From assembly GCA_037576215.1 (NCBI GenBank), contig JBANDB010000004.1:6696001-6760000 (forward strand): 64,000 nucleotides of DNA, given 5' to 3'. Source of the stretch: Armillaria gallica (Eukaryota > Basidiomycota > Agaricomycetes > Agaricales > Physalacriaceae). Made by a program: the position numbers and the translations under genes. Below are positions 1 to 10,342 of the stretch, in pieces. Under the pieces are notes generated by a model. It saw nothing but the letters and a program-made list of their open reading frames with translations, was not told where the DNA came from and ran no database searches. Within the stretch, counting starts at the first letter, position 1. Every line of letters begins with the position of its first letter.

Positions 1-285
1 CAAAGCCGCTGGATTGCTTTGTAAGGCTGTCGTCTGCCCCAACCGTGCCGCCACGGTTGACGCTGTCGAAGAGGAAGCGACCAAGGGATAAGGTAGTTGT
101 GGAGTCGAGGAGGGCGGAAGATCAGAGGACGGAAAGAGCGGGGACGCGGGGACCGCGTTGGATGCGGCCGGCGCAGCCGGCGGACTCGTGGCAGCGAGGT
201 GAGCCAACGAAGGTGTGACGGCGGAAAGAAGCTCTCGGGGAGTTCGTGTGCGGGCGGTACCACGGACGGTCGACGACGGTGGCAT
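1..285 (-). CDS. Partial ORF cut by the window edge, Pro/Ala/Ser/Thr-rich N-terminus
   Basis: On the minus strand an ATG at 285-283 opens a frame of 95 codons with no stop before the window edge. It begins MPPSSTVRGTARTRTPREL and continues with many Pro, Ala, Ser and Thr residues, as in disordered N-termini of fungal regulatory or nuclear proteins. Third positions are G/C-rich, unlike the surrounding shadow frames. No domain is recognised. The rest of the gene lies outside the window, so function cannot be judged. An overlapping plus-strand ORF is Arg/Gly-rich and looks like its shadow. Confidence 0.45.
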   Translation of the reverse strand, partial: MPPSSTVRGTARTRTPRELLSAVTPSLAHLAATSPPAAPAASNAVPASPLFPSSDLPPSSTPQLPYPLVASSSTASTVAARLGQTTALQSNPAAL

Positions 286-954
286 GATCGCGAAAGAGAG
301 GTTTCGAGAAATGTGTGTGGTGTGTGTGTGAGGGAAACTTAGGCTGATATTCCTGCCGTCTAGGTACTGAACATTAAATCGGGTTCCAAAGTTGAGGCGG
401 GGTCAAATTCGAGACCGCACTCATTTCGGAGGATGCTGGAGCTTGTGGTCGTGTTGTTTCTTTCGGCTGCGACCCTCAACACATTTCACCGATAAGGATA
501 AATAACTATTCGTCCCTCCAGTTAGGAGGTCCTGTGCAGGCGATTTGATGCAGCAATATCTTGACAAATGGAGGGGAATTGGCACTGAACGAGGTTTGTT
601 TTTTTTTTTTTTGAGGAACGGAAAGCTGATGTCACTGTCAGAAATAGATATGTAATACATGTGACCGCGAGTTAAGATATGCAATTCACTAAGACGATTT
701 TAAAAATCACGTAATGTCGTAATCCAAGGTAGTGGCAAAGGGAAATGGAAATAAAGAAATGAAACGGGGTAAGTCATCATTTATCAAGGACAGCGTTGTT
801 ACGGATGCCTACGCCCGAAGAAAGCGGAGAAAACGTACGCGTCTAGGCGAGCACAGTGATTGAGGCTATTAGGCAACAAGGAAAGACGGGCGTTCCCAAC
901 TAAGTCGATCTCAACTCCTGCTGCTTGACGCCCATCCTATACCTCGAGAAAAAA
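286..954. other. Intergenic stretch
   Basis: No coding frame is supported here. There is a T-rich run near 598-612 and short direct repeats only. The last 100 bases are pyrimidine-rich (CTCAACTCCTGCTGC), a common feature just upstream of agaric start codons. Confidence 0.5.
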
Positions 955-2148
955 ATGACCTCTCTCTCTCCTTCTCCCTCGCCTCTCGAACTTCCGTTCG
1001 ATGTTATCACCCACATCATGTGTATCTCCACCGTCACCGATCGCGACATTTACTCTTACTTGACGGTATGCTGGATATGGTACGAGGCCGGTATCAGGAG
1101 GTTATTGCGCTATATCGACTTGAACGATAGATGGGATTGCGTATACTGGTCGCATTACTTGGAAAGGCATAGCAGTGTCCGTTGTTGCATTCGCACCCTG
1201 CGCGTGGATGGTGATTACATGACGATGTCATCATTTCTCCTCAACGATGTGGTCATGGCATGCCCGAGTTTGAACCTTTTTCTGGGTGAGAACATCAACC
1301 TCGGCGATTTGGAGACTCCGGTCTGGTTCAGAGACGCTGTGGAAATCAAACTTCGCGACTGTTACTTGTGTAGGCCAGGAGCTGAATGCCTGTTCAAGTA
1401 CTCGACCGTGACAGGAATCACAATCGTACGCCCCAGGTTCCCGGTATTGTCTGTGCATGGTCCAGTGTGGTACGGCCCCCCTCGTTTGGTGAGAAGCCTG
1501 ACGGTGGCGCGCATAACTATGGAGGATATGGCTCGGTTACGGGCTTGTCTGCCGGCGCGAATGTTACTGTTCGAGAGAGTAGTGTTGGACATTATCCCTG
1601 GTGGTCCCGCTCGTAGACAACCACCTAGGATGGGAAATCTGGGGGAACGCATCATCGGACCAAGTTTGGGCAGGGCTGTGACTCATTTGTTCATAAACGC
1701 CGACGGTGTGTACTGTCTTCTCGCCGAGCTTCATTGGACTAATGTTTTTATAGCAGCCTTTCCGCCGACATATATAGACTTGTCAGGCTTGGTTCGTCTT
1801 GAATGTTTTGTATACCGGACCTACCAGGATTGGCCGTTGGAACTTGTTCGGATGTTGGAAACCATTCCCACGCATGCTCCTCTTCGTCAAATTTGTGTCG
1901 GCAGCGGCTATTTCTTCCACCAAAGTTGGACGTTGGTGCGGGCCGCTCTTCAAAAAATTTCTGAGACAAGGACGATTGACGTCCGTCTCCTCTATCGTGC
2001 TCTCCCGCCGAAGAGAGATATTCTCAATGATCCCGTCGGAAGGCCACTAATAACAGTGTCGTTCGGCACATATACGGAGCTTGTTCGATATCTGTGGGTA
2101 TTTTCCGTACATATGCGCCCCCTCATGGCTAACAACACCAATGTTTAG
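955..2148 (+). CDS. F-box-like protein, single exon, 397 aa
   Basis: The frame from the ATG at 955 encodes 397 residues without introns. The N-terminus has a short Ser-Pro tract and then an F-box-like block (ELPFDVITHIMCIST, followed by the V-C-x-x-W-Y region and LLRYIDL) at about residues 10-55. That layout (xxELPxEVxxxI, then VxxxWxxxAxxxLyxxIxL) is usual for the very large F-box families of Agaricomycetes, which bind Skp1 and offer a variable C-terminus to substrates. The remaining 340 residues have Leu-rich segments suggesting repeats but no named domain. ATG 955 is preferred because the upstream extension has no ATG and the F-box lies close behind it. It is unrelated in sequence to the four F-box copies after 42 kb. 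Confidence 0.7.
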   Translation: MTSLSPSPSPLELPFDVITHIMCISTVTDRDIYSYLTVCWIWYEAGIRRLLRYIDLNDRWDCVYWSHYLERHSSVRCCIRTLRVDGDYMTMSSFLLNDVVMACPSLNLFLGENINLGDLETPVWFRDAVEIKLRDCYLCRPGAECLFKYSTVTGITIVRPRFPVLSVHGPVWYGPPRLVRSLTVARITMEDMARLRACLPARMLLFERVVLDIIPGGPARRQPPRMGNLGERIIGPSLGRAVTHLFINADGVYCLLAELHWTNVFIAAFPPTYIDLSGLVRLECFVYRTYQDWPLELVRMLETIPTHAPLRQICVGSGYFFHQSWTLVRAALQKISETRTIDVRLLYRALPPKRDILNDPVGRPLITVSFGTYTELVRYLWVFSVHMRPLMANNTNV

Positions 2149-3282
2149 CAGGAAGAAGTGTCTGTGGTAACGAGGGTTAGGGTACGTGTCTTTTTACTCC
2201 ACGTTCGACATGATCTCATACTTCTTTGCAGCGAAATCGACGTAGATTTGTAGTGGTCACCGGTTTTTTATTGTACCCTTATCTGCATGTTTCAAGGCCT
2301 TGTAATGGACAAATTTCCCTGTCTCTACTGGTCAGAATTTCCTCAAGGTCGTGTATGAGCTTCGGCTGTGAGTACACGATGGAATATTCTGTACCGTGTT
2401 ACCAGCCGCTGCTTCGATTCCGCGGCAAATACCGGCGGATTGTTAACACGCCGAAATACCGGTTATTGAGATGTCCGAAAAACCGAGCAAAGATCATCTA
2501 CGGACCGCGACGTCCGACGCGGAATCACGGACCGGTGCGTGCCTTGCAAGTGGAAGATGCGTGAATTGACGGCGAGACGAACATATTGTTACTGACTGGG
2601 TAGGCACGTAGGCGCGAAGCCACTGATCGCTCTAACGCGACGTCTGGTGTCACAACAACGGAGACGACCTATCAACACTAACGTGCGCCCTCGATTCATG
2701 ACATTATGGTATGGAGTAGCTTGCTTATGTTTGACTCGGCTGTACACTGACCGATTGTCTGCGTTGCTCTCAGATACAACGAACGCGTCGAATTTATGGC
2801 AGTAAAGCAGAGATCTTCTATGATATGTATTTATGAAGAATATGTGGACCGATTGAAGACAGCAAATGAACGCGAAATAACCCTTCCCAGTGTACCAGAC
2901 TCGCAGTTGAGTGAGTTGGCATGATCATTACCATTTTTGATGTGTGTTTGCGCTTGCGATGGTTCAAAGGCATGGCTTGGGAAAATTTGAACTCTCTCTT
3001 CACCATTGCTTGTCATCACCTGCATCAGCCTACTCAGTACACTCCTACTCACACCCTCATAACTGAATCCACTCAGATAGGAATCAGCTGAATTACTGGT
3101 GTATGTATCCCTTACTTCTTTGAGCTGTATTTATTGGCTGATCACCTACTTCTTCAGTCATCATCACTGCCAGCTTTGTGGAGTCTTAGATCCTTGCTTG
3201 CATTCATCAGCTGTGAGACTACTGTGAGACTGATGAGTGGAATGTGCAGTCATATGAGTACTGACTCGTCTTGATGGCCTAG
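2149..3282. other. Intergenic stretch, no supported gene
   Basis: A 112-codon plus frame at 2226-2564 lacks domain, context or codon bias and is not called. The zone 2420-2480 has short degenerate repeats built on CGGCGGA/AAATACCGG. From 2800 to 3240 the sequence is AT-rich with short ATCAGCTG and ACTGTGAGACT repeats. Confidence 0.4.
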
Positions 3283-3725
3283 ATGATTTTCAATATTTAC
3301 ACTACAGACGATACCACGGCGTTCTTCAACCTCAATGCCGTCGTTGACCGTGCCCGTTTCGAGAAAGTGCTCGAAGACGTCTTGCCCAGTATTCGGAAGG
3401 CCCTCCGCCTTTACGACGCCGATGATTCCGAGCTCGACCTCGTAGTATAGTTGAGTGTTACATTTGGGGTCTCGATACTTCGCTAACCCGTTCGTAGCGA
3501 CATGTACGTCCTCGGAGCTGACAAGAATGTCGCCGCCGTGTTCAGCAACGAGGGCCGTCTCTGGGGCGCCATGCATTGGGCACCGCTGGGTATATTGACG
3601 AAGTTCGTCCAGCGTGCAAGCTTGACGGCTAATACCGCCCCGTATCGTGTCGCCGGAGCCTTCGGTACTCCAGGCTCTATCGTCGTGGAGCATCCTGTCA
3701 AGGTCGCCATGCACTTCGTCACCCA
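3283..3725 (+). CDS. Unrecognised gene fragment, probably two exons, perhaps decayed
   Basis: An ATG at 3283 opens a 55-codon frame (MIFNIYTTDDTTAFFNLNAV) rich in acidic and hydrophobic residues. After a likely intron ending near TTCGTAG at 3497, a second frame from 3502 reads MYVLGADKNVAAVFSNEGRL up to about 3725, where GTACGCG may be a donor. Both parts are GC-rich at third positions and look like real coding sequence. I could not join them in frame with a GT-AG intron, so a lesion or an unseen exon is likely. A further frame continues to 4134 but loses coding character after 3790. I do not recognise the family. Confidence 0.35.
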
Positions 3726-3789
3726 AATGTACGCGTTCCGTTGTTGTTTGCGTGAACGAATGACGCCGACCTTTTTTCTAGGTCGATCT

Positions 3790-4849
3790 CTTGAAGAACA
3801 TGTTCATTATCCAGTGGATCATGCTATCTATACCCCGATACAAAAATACTTTACGATGTATATACCAGACCAGACGTACCTGCAGTGCTCGTTTTCGAGG
3901 CAACAAAGATTGTTTCTTGAAGTCCTGCGTCTCCTCTCCGAAAATCGCTCAGCTCTGCCTAAAATGACGCCAACTCAACCCGCATCCGACTCCAGATGCG
4001 CCTTCCGGAAATCGTCCGAGTCCTATGTGGTCTTCAACATGATCACACGTTCGATGTCCTCAAGCCTAAATTACCATGACGCACAACGGGAGGTGTTCAA
4101 TGACAGTCTTTTCATCCGGCGTGATTATCGTTAGCACAGAAAGATGGTCATTGGCACGTGTTTACTCCGCCGACTACTACATCTCGCTGTCTATCCCATA
4201 ACTTCCCTGCACCCGAAGCTGTTCCCCCGTGCTTCGATTCATGAACAAGACCTGCCACAGCACAACCACGTCAGACGTCCACGCCGCCATGATGGAAGAA
4301 AACGTCCCGTACCTTTCCAAGACCGGCTCCCTTTCCCGTTAGTCCTTCACTGTGCCCGACCTAGTTCCATGTGCTTCTCGGTGCTGCGAACACTGTTGAC
4401 GGTAGTGATTTGGAGGTAACGATTCGTCGGTGTCGTTATCGATCCATTCATCGTTGTCGTCGGGCGAGATGGTGGTCGTTTGCTGTGAGATTGGCAAATC
4501 ACAGTCATCGTACACATCAATGGGCTTGCAAGCAGCCATTTCTTGACGTTGAGCTCCCCTGCGAGCGAGGTTGATGAGTGGAACTCAAAACGGGACCATT
4601 CAAACACACCTATAGTCGACCTGGATCGATCACCTCGATAGTCCCCCGCTTCCTCCCAACATTGCAATCCTTTGCCTACCCTTTGCCGGAGGTAGTCGTC
4701 CGCCCTTCCGTTCGATGTTCGAGTCTATCAGCCGACTGTGAGAAAAAGAGCATCTAATGCAGAGGATCAACAAAGGGAATGGCGGCAAGGAAATCATCAC
4801 TCACGAGGCATTTCGATCTCGCCTGCTATTTACGCACGCGCCTATCATC
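3790..4849. other. Decayed or non-coding stretch with one small acidic ORF
   Basis: Only one short frame deserves mention: on the minus strand 4539-4339, 66 codons, starting MAACKPIDVYDDCDLPI with an Asp-rich middle, no domain and no neighbour to support it. A plus-strand piece near 4290-4341 (MMEENVPYLSKTGSLSR) ends at once. Nothing else is supported. Confidence 0.3.
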
Positions 4850-6040
4850 CTACACCGAAAGTCCTGATAAAAAAAGAGTAAGCACCGTGAACGCCCGGAC
4901 CCAGAAAACGGACACGCACCATTGAACAAAATAAACCGTGGGCTCTTCCCTCAAGACGAATATAAACGGTATGACGGCCCTGATAGCAATACCAACCAAG
5001 CTGGCAGTGAGCACAAAGATGCGTCTGAAATTTCTAACATGTACCTGTAAAACCAAAACAACGTCTACTCCTTCAAAGCGAGTAATGACCCGTGTCTAAA
5101 CGATGATTGGTGAGTAAAGCAGAAGCAGAGGAAATGGCAGAAGCACCGCTTACCATTGTCGTCGACACCGATGGTGACAGTGAAGGATGAGACAAACCGT
5201 TACATCTGTCACTGAACAGACGTATGTAAACATAGAGCAAGGGAACGAGACAAAGACTCTTACCCATGAAACCCCCGTCTCTCGCCGTTCTCCTAAGAAA
5301 CTCCTACTGAAGCACGAGTCAACCACGAAAACCAGCCTAAAAGTAAGCAAACGTACCATGGGATTTATACCCCCCCCCCTGTTCCCTCCTCGAATGGAAG
5401 ATACGCGGCCTAACGAATAGACGAGCAAGCCCGAGGTTCGAGCTGGCGCGAGATCGGTGACCGGGAGAGAGGACTTGCTGGTTCAGGTAGGCGACACCGA
5501 CGCATTGGTTGACAGGAAGATGTCAGCACATTCGAGGGGGTAAGGGTACTCTGGTAGGAGGTCGGCCAAAAGAAAAAGGGTAAAAAAAAAACTAGTATAC
5601 ATACCTCCGCACCATGCCGAAACTTGGAAGACTGTCGCGAGGTCCCGTCCAAATGTTCGATGCACACGGCAGCCTCCATCGATACCCCAGGGATGTGTAC
5701 CCACATCCTCCGCCTTAAGCTTGTTCAAAGCTGCCCTCTGACATGCCTCCCCATAATGTAATGCAGAGCTTGCGCGTTCCTACCTCCTTCGTGCACCGCG
5801 AACGAATCGGTAAGTTGACCCCATCCCTTTGACAGTGGAGAAGTCGACGATGCAAGTCTCCCGGATGTCCCTATAGGATTTGACGCTGGTGAGGGTGTGA
5901 GTTATTTGTTGGAGAGAAGGGACAATAGAGAGGTCGGTGAGGTGGGTGTACGAAGAAAAGGTGTCAACTGCAATTACCGAAAAGGCAGGAACCCTAACGC
6001 CGGCTCCGAAATGCCGAATGCCGACCAAGCGTGACAATTT
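4850..6040 (-). pseudogene. Possible decayed multi-exon membrane-protein gene
   Basis: Read on the minus strand, several blocks look like exons. From about 6000 to 5590 one frame gives a polar segment (LTDLSIVPSLQQITHTLTSV), then an in-frame TAG near 5782, and continues in the same frame through ALNKLKAEDVGTHPWGIDGG to SAWCGG, followed by a GTATGT donor at about 5604. At 5056-4850 a last block (VHVRNFRRIFVLTASLVGIA onward) has two hydrophobic segments and a proper stop. The blocks between could not be joined with confidence. If it is one gene, it coded for a membrane protein and now carries at least one nonsense codon. The family is not recognised. Confidence 0.3.
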
Positions 6041-6290
6041 GACACGGATGTACACGCGTTTACACGGGTGTAGACCCCACTCGTCTACACCCGATACCAT
6101 GGGAAGACAGATGTAATCCAGTGCAGACAAGTGTGGTAAACACTGGTTTGACATTGGTTTTACATGGGTCTCCATGACATTTGTCGGTGGAGAGATACCA
6201 TGTGCACGGGTGTACATCCGTGTACACGGGTGTACACGGTAATACACCGGTGTACACGCGTTCACCGGCGTCTACACGGGTCTACACGGA
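6041..6290. repeat. Degenerate GTGTACACGG-type satellite in two clusters
   Basis: Between 6041-6092 and 6201-6290 the decamer-like unit (G)TGTACACGGG recurs in variant forms, at least eight times, often as its own reverse complement, so both strands look alike. The core GTGTACAC is a palindrome. The clusters lie between a decayed minus-strand gene and a decayed regulator gene. Confidence 0.75.
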
Positions 6291-6300
6291 AAACTGGGGG

Positions 6301-7650
6301 TTTAGTCCAGTATTTCCTGGTGTACTTTCCCCTTCACCGTCCTCACACTCCTCGCCTCCATCAGATGCTTTCGAGACAATCATGGACGGCGATACTGAGG
6401 TCATTATCAACGGAGATGGCGAGCTGAACGTGCTCGATTCTCACGTGGACAAGATGTATTCCAGTGGGATGTTCGATTCGCTCCTGGACCATTTCTCGTT
6501 TTCCAATCACGACACAAGTAATGCGTCTGCAGCGGATTTCTCGTGACTTGGAGGCAGTGGATACGAGACCGATTACTCATTGCCGTCCTCTCATAGCACC
6601 GTCTCTATGCCTACGCCACCGGAGTATGGCTCCCTTTAGAATTACCTCGCACCAATTCACCCGCATACACCGCTTCTTCCGGAGGATGCTCAAACCCGTC
6701 AAGTATGTCGAATGGTATAAGTCCGGCCGATACTGAACAACAACAATATCGTAAGTCTTCGAAACATTGATTATATCGTAATGCTGACCTTCTTTTCAGT
6801 TTATCTTTTCTTCTCCGCATTCTGTACCCAGCTCCCTCTAGTGCACCCGTCTACATGGATGACGGAAGATAAACCTCCCATTCTGGTTCGCGCTATGCAA
6901 GCATGCGGTGCACTCTTTGTCAGAACCCGACGAGCCACCAACTTCATTTTCGAGACCTTATCTTCAACGCGGGATGTGTTGATACAGGAATTTGTAAGAC
7001 CCTCGTCTTCGACGTTATGTGTCGTTGGTGCTTATAGATGATTGTCTAGACTAAGGTCTCGTGTGACCCAAAGGAGCAGGATTTTTTAATTCTAGCTGCC
7101 GTCTTGCTGCAGACTATCGGTCTCTTTCACCAACGTGCCGACTTGCGGGTATCTTCTAATGTTTATCATGGGATGTTAGTAATGGTATGCCGATCTTTAT
7201 TCTACATGTCGAGTGCTTCTTTGACCGGGGCTTCTAGATGATCCGTAGGACAGGATCTGCTCTGACGACGGCGACGGGAGTTTTAGATACAACGGCAGGA
7301 AGATACGGGAGGCAGCGGAGAACGGGACCGTTAGACTTCCAGCACATCGTAAGCACTATATTGCTATCTTCATGATCTAGGGTTCTTGTAGGCGAACTAT
7401 TGTGGAGACGAATTGAGAGTTAGGCCAGTTTCAAGTTCGATACATCTCAACAACAAACTTGTACGATTTAGGCAGAGTCGAAGGCAAATAAAACAGTCAC
7501 AACGCCTTCGATGGGGTATTACTGTGACCTCCGTCAGTAAAGGAGTATATTTTCGGTTTCGATGAAAGTCAATAACTACAATGAATCATGGCCTTTCCAT
7601 CGGTGTTCTCGATATCGCATCGCGATGACTTCGTAAGGGTATTTGGCAGT
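6301..7650 (+). pseudogene. Decayed fungal transcription factor (fungal_trans-type middle domain)
   Basis: A Ser/Pro/Asp-rich segment at 6301-6546 (ELNVLDSHVDKMYSSGMFD) runs into TGA, continues in frame (GYETDYSLPSSHSTVSMPT) to TAG, and is followed by an intron. Three well-spliced blocks then follow. 6799-6987 includes PPILVRAMQACGALFVRTRR. 7052-7184 includes ILAAVLLQTIGLFHQRADLR and the VYHGMLVM block. The block from 7240 starts MIRRTGSALTTATGVL. This order, with ACGALF, LLQTIGLFH and YHGMLVMMIRRTG, is that of the regulatory domain of agaric zinc-cluster or C2H2 regulators. Downstream the expected W-AKFETSKR block reads with a stop (near 7415) and degenerates. The DNA-binding part is not found. 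It is a pseudogene with at least three stops. Confidence 0.65.
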
Positions 7651-8423
7651 CTAAACCTATTCTATTGGCAGGAATGATGTTACATATGGATACTAGAATG
7701 TTGTTTCAGGTAATGCTGCGCAAAGGGTGATACATGTCATAGCTCATTGAATAACTTCCAATGCGACGAGCACAGTCTGAGCTAAGAGGTCGGACGTCGG
7801 CCAAGAAAGTCAAGGGGAATACGTGAGTGTACAGAATGGGTTGATGTTGAAGTTCAGCGTTCAGGCCCAGGGCCGGGTTATCTGCTCTTAGACTTACAGC
7901 CCGGTGCCCGACACTGATCGAGTTTTTCTCCTGGTGCTTACACCGACATTCACCGCTGGACTCTGGAGGCCGTGGACCCTCGAATCTTCTGTCTTCCGAC
8001 TCTTGATTTGATGTGCCAACACGACCAGGGGATCTTACCTTCGAGTTCGCTCACGATTGTCAAGGAAATCGATTGGTATAAACTATCATTGCTATCGCCA
8101 CAATGAATTATCTTTTGACTGTAACTGACATAGCACGGTTTGGACGTAATTCCTGCGAGATTCGCATGATTTGATCACCACTTACCGTTGTAGACCTGTT
8201 TATTGGATGCCAAGTGTCCATAACAGAACCCTTTCATTCGCGTAACGCCTCATCAATATCATCCGTTTTACCGCATTCTTTGTTGTTCAGCATACAAATT
8301 TTGTCACCTTTACGCTACGCTGCGGTGGCCTTGTGCCATGTCTTCGAGTGACATCATAACGCTTCAAGTATGTCGCCGGCTTTGTAATCGCACCGTTCTT
8401 AGCTTCAACGACGACAGAAGAGA
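7651..8423. other. Intergenic, possibly the eroded 3' part of the regulator
   Basis: No frame over 50 codons with coding character is seen. Short Pro/Leu stretches around 7900-7990 could be remnants of the regulator C-terminus, but I cannot align them. Confidence 0.35.
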
Positions 8424-9139
8424 ATGCCTATCAAACTCAAAGGTAGTTGCCACTGTGGTGCAGTAAAATTCTCTCTTGAATCCAGCACAGCTGTCCCTTA
8501 CCAGGTAGGTAGTGACTCGGCGCATCCAGTGGTAGCAACACTAATCTCTGGATCGATCTCATGTAGCTTTGTTGTTGTTCTATCTGTCGCAAGACTGCTG
8601 GGACTGGAGGAGCCATCAACTTGGGTGGTCACTCGAGCACTCTGAAGGTTCTTCAAGGGAAAGAACACATTAGGTGCGCATCCCCGTCATCAATTCGATG
8701 CTGTCGGTCCTGATCCTAGGCGGTATATACAAGGCGGTAATCGATCGAGACACGCCTCAAGAACGCATCGCTACCTCTGAGAGGAGCTTCTGCGCCAAAT
8801 GCGCCACTATGTTGTGGTTGTATGATGAAACCTGGTCTGGTTGCTTTCCGTTCGAATTGCTGGTTATGATCTGATCGGTCGTTCAATCTTAGGCCCGAGC
8901 TTATCCATCCCTTTGCGTCTGCAATTGATACTCCGTTGGAGGTGCCAAAGACAATGGTAATTCTGGTTGCTGGGGATCAACATGTAACTCATAGATCGTA
9001 TGTTCCGTAGGTGTGCATCAAGATGAACTCAAAGCCTGAATACGTTCGCCTTCCGGAAGGTGACAAGGAGATCTACGATGATCATGGTCCTCTTTCGTTG
9101 GAAGAATGGCACAAGGAGCAGAACCTCTATGCGGCCTAG
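8424..9139 (+). CDS. GFA-family (CENP-V/GFA) zinc protein, five exons, one-base frameshift at the exon 2 edge
   Basis: The GFA domain is read through five exons: 8424-8504, 8567-8673, 8720-8834, 8893-8956 and 9011-9139. Exon 1 gives MPIKLKGSCHCGAVKFSLES with the CHCG zinc motif. Exon 2 has the second ligand block, CCCSICRKTAGTGGAINLGG. Exon 3 has ERSFCAKCATMLWLYDETW with the last CxxC. Exons 4 and 5 give ELIHPFASAIDTPLEVPKTM and a polar tail ending EEWHKEQNLYAA. The family is zinc-dependent carbon-sulfur lyase-like, named after glutathione-dependent formaldehyde-activating enzyme; the real substrate is usually unknown. All joins are in frame except exon 2/3, where ATTAG/GTGCGC carries one base too many: with ATTA/GTGCGC the frame and the expected Ser would be restored. 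So this is either a recent frameshift or a sequencing error. Confidence 0.8.
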
Positions 9140-9469
9140 CGCCGCTAAATCCGATCGTCGCAAAACTGAATCCTGTATTAGTACGTTGGAATGTTTTGTT
9201 GAAATGGTTATCACACCTTGTGACCTAAAAGCGCTTGAGGTGTTGATTTTGAACAAGATAGTGCTACTTTGGCCAGTGATAATCCACGCCTTCCCTGAAT
9301 CTTCGTACCTGGGTGGCGCTTGTCATCCCACTGTGGCTGGATCTTCGTCGTTTTCGCGGACATCCTATGGCACTGCACTTTGAGGTAGCCTTCCACTCGA
9401 TGGAGGACTTGACTGTTAGCTTGGAACCTCAGCCTAAATAAGGATCGTTCACGTCGCGATGAATGAATT
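9140..9469. other. Short gap between the GFA gene and the duplicated block
   Basis: No gene is seen. Frames here are shadows or too short. Confidence 0.4.
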
Positions 9470-9793
9470 ATAGTCAGGTGACGTCATGAGGACAACTAGC
9501 CTGAGTGCTATTCCAGTGTTTGATGCATGACTTTCCATCTCGCTTGCGGACAGTTCTAATTGGTCCTAACATCCGTTTTCATCAGGCTACCAGCAATACA
9601 CATCTTCCGGGTGGCAGCGTTCTAATGATCTACTGATGTCGGCTCGCTCAGTCTTGTTATAGTTTGCGAAATGCATTCCTACACCATGGGTGGGGCTACT
9701 TGACGGAAATTATACTGCCTCGAAATTGTTTTTGAGCTCAAAAATCAAGAATCCCTGTCGTGGACATCGACAAAAAGGTATCTCTTCTGTAAC
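9470..9793 (+). repeat. Stranded upstream region of GH76-like copy A
   Basis: This stretch resembles 45727-46030 and 58410-58780, the regions upstream of GH76-like copy B and the copy D fragment. It shares, in order, GATCTACT near 9627, GGCTCGCTCAG near 9641, TTGACGGAA near 9699, TCAAGAATC near 9744 and TCTGTAAC at 9786. In copy B the homologous sequence runs straight on to the gene. Here it stops at 9793, and the next part of the upstream region appears only at 33803, so an insertion of about 24 kb separates the two halves. Confidence 0.75.
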
Positions 9794-10196
9794 TGTTAAG
9801 AATCGGACTATCTTGAGTAATACACGAGACAATGAATACTCGAGTAAAACCCAAGTCGCGAGCGAGGATGTCCTAAAGCTGAGTTCCAACCACCAGGAGG
9901 GATCCAATAGGGTGCTAACAAGCGCTAGGCGTCAGCGCTAGGTGTAACCGATCAGATATGCTTAGATCACACAATTAAGTGGGCATTGAAGAGTAGTAAA
10001 ATTAGATTGAGATCTTCTAATACAATTTATCTACGAGTTTATATACTAAGGGAAGGTTCGAGTCATTATTATTCTACAATGTTCCATAATATTCTAGTAT
10101 TAGTAGGAAGAATTGAGAAAGTTATTGGAGTTACTGGTGGCTGTACGAGTCGTCGGAATCAACCGGCTCTGAACCGTAGCTTTCCTTTTCTTTACC
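9794..10196 (+). mobile_element. Left part of an LTR, split by the KDZ element
   Basis: The LTR starts TGTTAAGAATC directly after the stranded GH76 upstream block. It shares with the solo LTR at 52817-53396 the AAGCGCTAGGCGT repeats (near 9920), the TTTATATACTA TATA-like motif (near 10038) and the following TATTCTACAATGTTC. A tract near 10120-10187 has no match in the solo LTR. The sequence ends in the target duplication TTCTTTACC at 10188-10196. The matching right part is at 33410-33802. Confidence 0.75.
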
Positions 10197-10342
10197 TAGA
10201 CCTGTAACCGGTCGTCTTCCATATATGGGAGCAAGCTCACGATATATTCATAAGACGACCTGTACAACTGAGTTTAAATATAGCAGATTCATTTTTGCTG
10301 ACCACGCACCTTCCTAAAAAGATATAGCATCCAAAACGGGAA
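10197..10342 (+). repeat. Left terminal inverted repeat of the KDZ element
   Basis: Reverse complement of 33264-33409. Mirror coordinates sum to 43606 throughout, so no indels separate the two. Two mismatches were seen (A/G near 10251 and A/G near 10287). Confidence 0.92.

Noticed and set aside
97..342. 81-codon Arg/Gly-rich plus ORF at the left edge
   Set aside because: Antisense of the more convincing minus-strand frame.
3250..3726. 158-codon minus-strand ORF
   Set aside because: It is the antisense of two plus-strand blocks with better coding character, and has no recognisable domain.
6181..6546. 121-codon ORF beginning in the GTGTACAC repeat
   Set aside because: The first 40 codons are repeat translation; only the part after 6301 looks coding and is counted with the regulator pseudogene.
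9029..9256. 75-codon minus-strand ORF over the GFA gene end
   Set aside because: Shadow of GFA exon 5.
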